DNA from: Acidobacteriota bacterium
GTDB taxonomy: Bacteria > Acidobacteriota > Blastocatellia > Pyrinomonadales > Pyrinomonadaceae
Reading direction: 5' to 3'
NCBI GenBank assembly: GCA_018269075.1
Contig: JAFDVJ010000013.1
Coordinates: 62,001-126,000 of the forward strand
DNA: 64,000 nt
Under the pieces are notes generated by a model. That model had not been told where the DNA came from. It ran no database searches and was given only the letters and a program-made list of their open reading frames with translations. Position numbers and translations under genes: made by a program. Each line of letters starts with the position of its first letter. The stretch's first letter is position 1. This document shows positions 57,561-64,000 of the stretch, piece after piece.

Positions 57561-59045
57561 TTAGACCAATTTTCGTCGAAGCGTTTCAAATACCTTCGCT
57601 TCAATTTTATCCAGCCGGATTTGTCCGGAATACGAACGCAATAATTCCTCGTCCAAAGCCCGATATTCGTCAAGATGACCGACCAGTTTCCCCCTTACTT
57701 TTGCAAAACAATGATCGATAGTCCAACCTGTTGCTCCTCCCAAAGCACCGCCAAGCAAAGGGCCGATAGAGGTTTCAGCCCCGGCTATGTTCCCGATGAT
57801 TCCGCCGCCTATCATGCTGCCAGCTTTAACAATCGGAGTTATATATTGCTCAAGCACCGAGCAATTTCTGGAGTTTTGATTTAAAGCTTTTTTCTCAAGC
57901 TTTCCTAGCTCATCACTTAACAGGCATTCTATTTTTTCGCTTATGTTGTCCAGATTCTTATTTCCCGTCATTATTGTCCAGCCCTGATCCGGAGGCGTAA
58001 TTTGGCGAGTTTTCTTCCAAAACTGCCGGAACAGACGTCCGTAATCATAAAAAATATCGATTGCCGATTCGACGATTCCCCGGGCTCCTAACCGAGGGTT
58101 TGCTTTCATTAAAGCAAATAAACCAATCGGCGGAAGCGCAATTGTTATATTGTGGTCTTCTCCGATCTCGCCCGCCATTTGCTCCTTAATTTCTTTACTT
58201 ACGGTATCGGTATATAGATTTTGAAAATGTTTGCGAACCGTATCGGCAAATGAAATGGCATGAAGCTCGGATAGTTGTTTCCAACGACCCGCCGGGACAT
58301 ATAGACTATTTGCGCCAAAGGACAATTGCCTGACATAAGTGAATCGAAACCGATTAATCAGCGCTCCCGCAGCAGATTCCGCACTTATTTTGTATAGTGT
58401 GGGAATTTTAAGGGCCGATTCGATGCCGTCTTTGCCTAACGAGGCAAGTCCGGCAACGCATTTGCTTCCTCGAAACCGACTGTTCAATAAAAAAATTATC
58501 TCGTCCTGACTGACTGTTTTATTTTCTTTTTTTGTTATCGAGTTTTTTAGTTCGGTAATTTTTTCAAAGAAGATCCGGGTGCTTTCAGTATCGAGCGGTT
58601 TGTCCAAAGAAGGAAAAACCGGAACATTTCGATCGTTTGGAGCGGCGCTATTCGGCAAAACTCCTAAATCATCCAGGGCTTTTAGGGCCGCAGCCTTAAT
58701 AAATCCGATTTGTTCCTTCTCATTACGAGGCTTAATCGCTCCCCAAAAATCGTTACGGTAAGGTGTTCCACGTATTAGTTTAGTTGTTTCTTTCTCGATG
58801 ATTAATAAATCTTTGACGGGTAAGGTTCCATCATAGGATAATCTTTTTGAAACGATAATAAGTTCCAATACCCATAAAGCTTCAAGCAAATCCGAAAGTT
58901 TTAATTCAGCATCCGGAGACGACTTTTCACTAAAAACTTCACACGCTAATAGAATAGACCGCTGATTCAGACAACTGCTTCCATCAAGACGCTGTTTAAG
59001 TCCATCCAACTTTGATTCTTTATTTATAAGCGGTTTCCACATCAA
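57561..59045 (-). CDS. Low-GC orphan protein with C-terminal glycine zipper (494 aa)
   Basis: No family recognised. Mostly helical with many Leu, Lys and Ser; residues about 415-455 are a glycine-zipper hairpin ([28 protein letters not shown]) that could insert in membranes. The gene is far poorer in GC than its neighbours, with codons such as tta, ata and aat common, which suggests recent transfer. Flanks show no transposase or repeats. Confidence 0.65.
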   Translation of the reverse strand: MMWKPLINKESKLDGLKQRLDGSSCLNQRSILLACEVFSEKSSPDAELKLSDLLEALWVLELIIVSKRLSYDGTLPVKDLLIIEKETTKLIRGTPYRNDFWGAIKPRNEKEQIGFIKAAALKALDDLGVLPNSAAPNDRNVPVFPSLDKPLDTESTRIFFEKITELKNSITKKENKTVSQDEIIFLLNSRFRGSKCVAGLASLGKDGIESALKIPTLYKISAESAAGALINRFRFTYVRQLSFGANSLYVPAGRWKQLSELHAISFADTVRKHFQNLYTDTVSKEIKEQMAGEIGEDHNITIALPPIGLFALMKANPRLGARGIVESAIDIFYDYGRLFRQFWKKTRQITPPDQGWTIMTGNKNLDNISEKIECLLSDELGKLEKKALNQNSRNCSVLEQYITPIVKAGSMIGGGIIGNIAGAETSIGPLLGGALGGATGWTIDHCFAKVRGKLVGHLDEYRALDEELLRSYSGQIRLDKIEAKVFETLRRKLV

Positions 59046-59326
59046 ATAGGTCTATTTAAAACTTTCTTAAATTTTGTGTTTGTCGATAATGAAATAAGTA
59101 GCAATTTAGACAATTTATTGCTTGAACCAAGTACCAATATTTTTGCAGTATAAGGAAATTTTAAAAAGCCCGATTTATCCGGGTTTTATTTCCAGAGCGC
59201 CTGAAAATTATTGGCCGCATACTTAAAATAGTCCGGCTTATTTGATTTTGCAATATTTTTACATCTCATTGATTAAGTCAAGTCTTTCACTTTTCTAAAA
59301 AGCGGCTTTAATTCCGTTACAGTTCC
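59046..59326. other. Low-GC non-coding stretch
   Basis: No gene. It holds a possible hairpin (AAAGCCCG / CGGG-TTTT, about 59165-59187) that could end transcripts from either side, and otherwise AT-rich sequence that matches the low-GC gene next to it. Confidence 0.4.
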
Positions 59327-59356
59327 TTGCTGAATGAACGCTCATTCATTTATAAT
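59327..59356 (+). promoter_or_regulatory. fadN promoter with FadR-type (TetR family) operator
   Basis: TTGCTG (59327-59332), 18 bases, TATAAT (59351-59356). Across the spacer lies TGAATGAACGCTCATTCA (59331-59348), a perfect palindrome of the form TGAATGA-N4-TCATTCA, as bound by Bacillus FadR and related acyl-CoA-responsive repressors. A repressor here would block RNA polymerase until long-chain acyl-CoA appears. Confidence 0.75.
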
Positions 59357-59398
59357 CTTTCCAACTCTAAATTCATCTAAAGAGAAGGAAAAAGAATT

Positions 59399-61771
59399 AT
59401 GCTGAATATCGGAAAAGCCGCCGTTTTGGGCGCGGGAACAATGGGCGCGGGAATCGCCGCGCATCTGGCGAACGCCGGGATACCGACTCTGCTGCTCGAC
59501 ATCGCGCCGCAGGGCGAGGACGCGAAGGACCACAATCAGATCGTCAAATCGCTTTTCGAGGCCGCGAAAAAGCTGAAGCCGGCGCCGTTTATGCTGGCGT
59601 CGAACGCGTCGCTGATCACGCTCGGGAATTTCACCGACGATATGGCGCGTCTTAAAGACTGCGATTTCGTGATCGAGGCGGTCGTCGAACGGCTCGACAT
59701 CAAGCATAAGGTATTCGCCGAGGTCGAGAAATACCGCAAGGCCGGCTCGGTGATCGCCTCGAACACGAGCGGCATCCCGATCGAGCAGATCGCCGAGCCG
59801 TTTTCGGACGATTTCAAAAAGCATTTCGTCGGCATCCATTTTTTCAACCCGCCGCGGTATATGAAGCTCGTCGAGGTGATCCCGACGCCCGACACCGACG
59901 GCGAGATCGCCTGCGCGATCTCGGGCTTTCTCGACCAGCGGCTCGGCAAGGGCGTCGTCCCGGCCAAAGACCGGCCGAATTTCATCGCCAACCGCGTCGG
60001 CGTTTTTTCGATGATGGCGACGATCAAGGAGATGATCGAGATGGGCCTGACGCCGACCGAGGTCGATCAGATCACCGGCAAGGCGATCGGCCACGCTTCG
60101 TCTGCCACGTTCCGGACGTCCGATCTCGTCGGGCTCGACGTCACCGCCCACGTCGTCAACAATCTCTACCCGGCGATTCCCGACGACGAGGACCGCGAAG
60201 TCTTCAAGCTGCCGGAAATGATCCAGACTCTTCTGGATAAAAAGATTTTAGGCGACAAGACGAACGGCGGATTCTTCAAGAAATCGAAGGACGAAACCGG
60301 CAAGCGCGTGATTCTCGAGCTTGATCTGAACACGTTCGAGTACAAGCCGCAGGCGAAGACGAAGTTCGCCTCGATCGACGCCGCGAAACAGGTCGAAGAC
60401 CTGCCGTCGCGGATCAAGACGCTCGTCTGGGGCAAGGACAACGTCGCCGAATTTTTGTGGAAGACGACCTCGCGGATCTCGCGCTACGCGGCGAACCGGA
60501 TCCCGGAAATCGCCGACACGATCGTCGAGATCGACAACGCGATCAAATGGGGCTTCGGCTGGGAGATCGGCGTTTTCGAGACGTGGGACGCGATCGGCGT
60601 TCGCGCGTCGGTCGAGCGGATGGAGGCCGAGGGCGCGGCCGTTCCGGAAAACGTCCGGAAAATGCTTGACTCGGGCGCGGAAACGTTCTACAAATACGAG
60701 AACGGCACGAAGTCTTTTTACGATCTGGTCAGCGGCGGCTACCGGGAAATCGCCGACAAGCCGGGCGTGATCGTGCTCAAATCGGTCAAGGACCGGACCG
60801 GCGTCATCAAGAAAAACAGCGCCGCGTCCCTGATCGACATCGGCGACGGCGTCGCCTGTCTCGAATTTCATTCGAAGATGAATTCTTTGGGCAGCGACAC
60901 GGTCGCGATGCTCAAATACGCGGTCGAAGAGGTCGAGCGCAATCACGTCGGGCTGGTCGTCGGCAATCAGGGCACCGCTTTTTCGGCCGGCGCGAACATT
61001 ATGATGATCCTGCTCGCCGCGCAGGAAGAGGAATGGGACGACATCGATCTCGGCGTCCGGCAATTGCAGAACGCCGTGATGCGGCTCCGCTACTCGTCGA
61101 AACCGGTCGTCACCGCGCCCTTCGGCCTGACTCTTGGCGGCGGCTGCGAGATCTCGATGCACGGCAACAAGACGCGCGCGGCGGCCGAAACCTACATCGG
61201 ATTGGTCGAAGTCGGCGTCGGCCTGATTCCGGCCGGCTGCGGTTCGAAAGAGATGACGATGCGCGCGATGGACAAGGCGAAGGCGACGCCCGACGCCGAC
61301 CCGCTCGCGTTTTTGAAAAAGACGTTCGAGACGATCGCGATGGGCAAGGTCGCGACCAGCGCGCAGGAAGCGCAGAGCTTCGGCCTGATCCGCGAAACGG
61401 ACGCGATCTCGATGAACGGCGACCGCCTGATCGCCGACGCGAAGGCCGAGGTCATCGCGCTCGCCGAGACCGGCTACGTCCAGCCGGTCGAGCGGACCGA
61501 CATCTTCGTGATGGGCGAGCCGGCGCAGGCCGCGATCAAGCTCGCGCTCCACACGATGCGGCAGGGAATGTTCATCTCGGACCACGATCAGCTGATCGGC
61601 AAAAAGCTCGCCAAAATCCTGAGCGGCGGCGATCTGAATCACGCGTCGTACGTGTCCGAGCGCTATCTGCTCGATCTCGAACGCGAGGCCTTTTTAAGTC
61701 TCTGCGGCGAACGCAAAACGCAGGAACGGATCGCGGCGATGCTCAAAACCGGCAAACCGCTGAGAAACTGA
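59399..61771 (+). CDS. fadN: 3-hydroxyacyl-CoA dehydrogenase / enoyl-CoA hydratase (FadN type)
   Basis: NAD-binding Rossmann motif GAGTMGAG at residues 11-18, a 3-hydroxyacyl-CoA dehydrogenase core with the IHFFNPPRYMKLVEVI signature at about 142-160, and HAD C-terminal domains to about 460. A crotonase domain follows (FHSKMNSLG, then NQGTAFSAGANI and GLTLGGGCEIS oxyanion-hole regions). This order, dehydrogenase first, and the length (790 aa; Bacillus FadN has 789) define the FadN type, opposite to E. coli FadB. It runs two steps of fatty acid beta-oxidation. The operator upstream supports acyl-CoA control. Confidence 0.9.
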   Translation: MLNIGKAAVLGAGTMGAGIAAHLANAGIPTLLLDIAPQGEDAKDHNQIVKSLFEAAKKLKPAPFMLASNASLITLGNFTDDMARLKDCDFVIEAVVERLDIKHKVFAEVEKYRKAGSVIASNTSGIPIEQIAEPFSDDFKKHFVGIHFFNPPRYMKLVEVIPTPDTDGEIACAISGFLDQRLGKGVVPAKDRPNFIANRVGVFSMMATIKEMIEMGLTPTEVDQITGKAIGHASSATFRTSDLVGLDVTAHVVNNLYPAIPDDEDREVFKLPEMIQTLLDKKILGDKTNGGFFKKSKDETGKRVILELDLNTFEYKPQAKTKFASIDAAKQVEDLPSRIKTLVWGKDNVAEFLWKTTSRISRYAANRIPEIADTIVEIDNAIKWGFGWEIGVFETWDAIGVRASVERMEAEGAAVPENVRKMLDSGAETFYKYENGTKSFYDLVSGGYREIADKPGVIVLKSVKDRTGVIKKNSAASLIDIGDGVACLEFHSKMNSLGSDTVAMLKYAVEEVERNHVGLVVGNQGTAFSAGANIMMILLAAQEEEWDDIDLGVRQLQNAVMRLRYSSKPVVTAPFGLTLGGGCEISMHGNKTRAAAETYIGLVEVGVGLIPAGCGSKEMTMRAMDKAKATPDADPLAFLKKTFETIAMGKVATSAQEAQSFGLIRETDAISMNGDRLIADAKAEVIALAETGYVQPVERTDIFVMGEPAQAAIKLALHTMRQGMFISDHDQLIGKKLAKILSGGDLNHASYVSERYLLDLEREAFLSLCGERKTQERIAAMLKTGKPLRN

Positions 61772-61776
61772 TATGG

Positions 61777-61939
61777 ATTTCGGATTTCGGATTTCGGATT
61801 TCGGATTTGTCTAAAGTGTGAAAAGAATCTTTCACTTTAGGCAAATCCGCGGCCGCAATTTTGGGATTGATTTAATGTGCGAAAAGAATTCTTCGTTGGA
61901 GAGCAATCCGAAATCCGAAATCCGAAATCCGAAATCCGA
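61777..61939. repeat. Composite heptad-repeat inverted element
   Basis: Left arm: four ATTTCGG units plus ATTTGTC (61777-61811). Right arm: five AATCCGA units (61905-61939), the inverse sequence. The 93 bases between hold a second hairpin (CTAAAGTG ... CACTTTAG) and two related GTG-GAAAAGAAT segments. The element fills most of the fadN-61952 gap. Confidence 0.9.
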
Positions 61940-61951
61940 ATTCGTTTTGTT

Positions 61952-62302
61952 ATGACGGAAAAATACGAACAACTGCTGGTCGATGCGGAGACTTTCGAGC
62001 CGTTCGTGCTGTGTCTCGCGCTCGGGACGCTCGAAGCGATGAAGGCCGGAATCTGGCCGCCGGACGCCGGCATCTGGACGGTCGGCCGGCCGAATTTTCT
62101 CGACGAGCTCGAAAAACTGCGGGTTTCCGAGGAGACGATGAACGTCCTCGCGCAGTTCGACGAATTGAGCGCGCTCGAAAAACTGGTCGAATCCGACGCG
62201 TTCGAAGAAGAGGTCCGCAAGATCGAACACGCCATCAAACGGCGGCTCGCCGATTTTTCGGACGTTTACTGGAACGCCCGCTGGGCGGGCGCGGTGACCT
62301 GA
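61952..62302 (+). CDS. Hypothetical protein (116 aa)
   Basis: The start at 61952 (MTEKYEQLLVDAE) excludes an upstream frame that only translates the heptad repeats. Acidic helical protein with a conserved-looking AGIWPPDAGIWTVGRP segment. No family is recognised; a real gene by codon use. Confidence 0.6.
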   Translation: MTEKYEQLLVDAETFEPFVLCLALGTLEAMKAGIWPPDAGIWTVGRPNFLDELEKLRVSEETMNVLAQFDELSALEKLVESDAFEEEVRKIEHAIKRRLADFSDVYWNARWAGAVT

Positions 62303-62323
62303 GAAATAAAGGGCAGGCATTTT

Positions 62324-62869
62324 ATGAACGAAATAATCCCCGAACTGCAGACGATTTCCGACGACGCGCGGAAAACCTTCGGCGCGCTGTCGGCCGAACG
62401 ACTCAACTGGCGGCCGGCGCCCGACGCGTGGAGCGTCGGCCAATGCTTCGAGCATCTGATCAAATCGAACGAGCTGCTTTTCGACGAGATCGACCGCGTC
62501 GCGGCCGGCGACCGGCGCAACTCGTTCTGGGAAAACTGGTCGCCGCTGACCGGTTTCGGCGGCGGATTCCTGATCAAATCGCTCAGATCCGACCAGAAAA
62601 AATTCAAGATCCCGACGCCGAAAATCGCGCCGCCGAGCGCGGTCGACGCCGCGATCATCGAAAAATTCGCCGATCATCAGGCGGAGCTGATCGGGAAGAT
62701 CGAACGCTGCGCCAACGTCGACCGGCGGAAAATCGTGGTCACGTCGCCGTTTCTGAAACTGATGACCTACCGGTTCGACGACGGTCTGACGATCATCGTC
62801 GAGCACGAAAAACGTCATTTTCGGCAGGCCGAGCGGGTCACGCAAACGGAAAATTTTCCGGCCGCCTGA
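62324..62869 (+). CDS. DinB-family protein (181 aa)
   Basis: Four-helix DinB fold by pattern: first helix LSAERLNWRPAPDAWSVGQC, then FEHLIKSNELL with the first metal His, and a late IIVEHEKRHFRQAERV supplying the other two His of the usual triad. Many members are metal-dependent thiol transferases or detoxifying enzymes. Substrate unknown. Starts after AAAGGG. Confidence 0.8.
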   Translation: MNEIIPELQTISDDARKTFGALSAERLNWRPAPDAWSVGQCFEHLIKSNELLFDEIDRVAAGDRRNSFWENWSPLTGFGGGFLIKSLRSDQKKFKIPTPKIAPPSAVDAAIIEKFADHQAELIGKIERCANVDRRKIVVTSPFLKLMTYRFDDGLTIIVEHEKRHFRQAERVTQTENFPAA

Positions 62870-62915
62870 GCTCCGGTTTTTGACCGGGTTCGGGGCCCGA
62901 AGCTCCGAAAAATCT

Positions 62916-63209
62916 ATGAGCGTTTACGTCATCGCGCAGATTTCGATCACCGATCCGGCGGCTTACGGCCGGTATCAGGCGAAGTTTATGGACGTTTTCC
63001 GGCAATTTCGCGGCCGGCTTCTGGCGGCCGACGAAAATCCGCGGGTCGTCGAGGGCGAATTCGGCCGCGAAAAAGTCGTCCTGATGGAATTTCCCGATCG
63101 CGAAGCGTTCGAGGAATGGGCGTTTTCGCCCGAATACGCGGAAATCGCGAAAGATCGGCGGGCCGGCTCCGAAGGCGTCGTGCTGCTCGTCAATGCCTTC
63201 AATTCGTAA
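62916..63209 (+). CDS. DUF1330 protein (97 aa)
   Basis: The start at 62916 (MSVYVIAQISITDP) gives the standard DUF1330 length. The ferredoxin-like dimeric α/β-barrel signature is clear: DPAAYGRYQAKFMDVFRQF, GRLLAADENPRVVEG, VLMEFPDREAFEEWAFSPEY. Role of the family is unknown. Confidence 0.85.
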   Translation: MSVYVIAQISITDPAAYGRYQAKFMDVFRQFRGRLLAADENPRVVEGEFGREKVVLMEFPDREAFEEWAFSPEYAEIAKDRRAGSEGVVLLVNAFNS

Positions 63210-63210
63210 T

Positions 63211-63594
63211 ATGACGACCGTACTTTTCATCGGCGCTTTATATAATCTGGCCTTTTTCCTCTTTCACCTGCTGTTCTGGAAGATTTTCGGCTGGAAGACG
63301 GAGCTGCGCACGCTCGGCCCGATCAATCGCGGCGTGATGCAGATTCTGAATCTGCGGCTGATGTGGGTCTTTCTGGTCTTCGCCTATGTTTCAGCGTTTT
63401 ACGGGCACGATCTCGTCACGAGCGGGCTCGGCCGGACGCTGCTCGCGGCGATCGCGCTGTTCTGGCTGATGCGGGCGGTCGAACAGATCGTTTTCTTCGG
63501 CCTGCGGTCGGCGGTCTCGGTCGGTCTGACGATCGTTTTCCTGATCGGCGCGGCGCTTTATTTTTACCCGCTGACGAGCGCTTTTCCGTTTTGA
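63211..63594 (+). CDS. Small four-TM membrane protein (127 aa)
   Basis: Starts right after the DUF1330 gene (MTTVLFIGALYNLAFF). Four membrane helices at about residues 3-25, 48-68, 77-95 and 102-122. No charged motif or family recognised. Confidence 0.65.
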   Translation: MTTVLFIGALYNLAFFLFHLLFWKIFGWKTELRTLGPINRGVMQILNLRLMWVFLVFAYVSAFYGHDLVTSGLGRTLLAAIALFWLMRAVEQIVFFGLRSAVSVGLTIVFLIGAALYFYPLTSAFPF

Positions 63595-63635
63595 ACGGAT
63601 CGCTAAATACTTTGGTTTTTAAATTTACAAAGAAA

Positions 63636-63701
63636 TGCGATCTTTGGTCTTTGATCTTTGCTTCATTTTCAAAGGTCAAAGATCAAAGACCAAAGATCGC
63701 A
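63636..63701. repeat. Heptad-repeat hairpin with perfect 25-base arms
   Basis: Arms 63636-63660 and 63677-63701 pair without mismatch around a 16-base loop. The stem is made of ATCTTTG, GTCTTTG and ATCTTTG units after a TGCG end. It lies in the gap before the thioesterase-like gene. Confidence 0.92.
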
Positions 63702-63740
63702 TATTTACTAAACTAAAATAAACGCAGTACTAAACTCATT

Positions 63741-64000
63741 ATGGCTGAAAGTTTGGCGACCAAAATCGAGCGCTGGAAGTTCAATCTCTTTCCCGCCTAC
63801 CGCGGCACCGGCGCGCGGGTCGTGTCGATCCGCGACGACTGGCGGCACGTTCGGATCAAGGTTCCGCTTTCGCGGCGGACGCGCAACTACGTCGGGACGA
63901 TCTACGGCGGCAGCCTCTACGGCGGCGTCGATCCGATCTATATGCTGATCCTCATCAAAAATCTCGGCCGCCAGTACGTCGTCTGGGACAAGGCCGCCCT
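63741..64000 (+). CDS. DUF4442 hotdog-fold protein, 5' part (3' cut by window edge)
   Basis: MAESLATKIERWKFNLFPAY, then GARVVSIRDDWRHVRIKVPL and TIYGGSLYGGVDPIYMLIL match DUF4442, a PaaI-like hotdog domain related to acyl-CoA thioesterases. The gene continues beyond the window. It may act on acyl-CoA, like the fadN product upstream, but no operon link is seen. Confidence 0.75.
   Translation, partial: MAESLATKIERWKFNLFPAYRGTGARVVSIRDDWRHVRIKVPLSRRTRNYVGTIYGGSLYGGVDPIYMLILIKNLGRQYVVWDKAA

Noticed and set aside
61877-61951. N-terminal extension of the 116-residue protein after fadN
   Set aside because: It translates the AATCCGA repeats (reading SEIRNPK units) and is not protein-like.

Overview
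The window joins two kinds of DNA. Bases 1 to about 50,470 carry most of a tailed-phage genome of podovirus type, read here as a prophage whose left end, with any integrase, lies outside the window. Bases from about 50,830 to 64,000 are ordinary GC-rich bacterial chromosome. The host genes (FadN-type beta-oxidation enzyme, fatty acid hydroxylase, 7TM-PAS-GGDEF protein, DUF1992, DinB, DUF1330 and DUF4442 proteins, membrane and secreted thioredoxins) and the heptad-repeat hairpins between them would fit a Blastocatellia-like member of Acidobacteriota. That placement is an impression from gene content and was not tested.

Early region, 1-12.3 kb, almost all rightward: the end of an XRE-type regulator; many small proteins with cysteine pairs (zinc ribbons); an AAA+ ATPase next to a RuvC-like resolvase; an HNH and a GIY-YIG-like nuclease; a lambda-O-like initiator with eight phased iterons inside its gene (the probable origin, 7.25-7.46 kb); a divergent switch at 10.4-11.4 kb with a ribbon-helix-helix repressor that looks leaderless; and an HNH-AP2 homing endonuclease. 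A structured non-coding stretch and a promoter (12.3-12.58 kb) separate this from the late genes.

Late region, 13.2-50 kb: endolysin and membrane lysis candidates; small and large terminase, the latter with an extra C-terminal domain; portal with an inserted zinc ribbon; a self-contained moron; scaffold; major capsid protein with a homing endonuclease behind it; connector and tail candidates; a tail protein ending in an intein-like Hint domain followed by a GNAT-like protein; fibre and beta-helix tailspike sharing one C-terminal tip module; then the ejection cassette of internal virion proteins. A gene for a ferritin with a complete-looking ferroxidase centre lies between two giant internal virion proteins (44,991-45,503). 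The second giant has a MuF-C domain, and two of its linkers are overprinted by small ORFs with host-like codon use.

Host region, 50.8-64 kb: a truncated coding remnant at the phage boundary; a fatty acid hydroxylase; a secreted peptidoglycan-binding protein behind a consensus promoter; DUF1992; a diguanylate cyclase; a membrane thioredoxin with a cysteine-rich secreted peptide; a secreted thioredoxin; a low-GC orphan gene; a fadN-type gene under a TGAATGA-N4-TCATTCA operator; and a run of small genes to the right edge. Intergenic hairpins built from tandem 7-base units, with a different unit at each locus, occur at four places here and once inside the phage tail operon.
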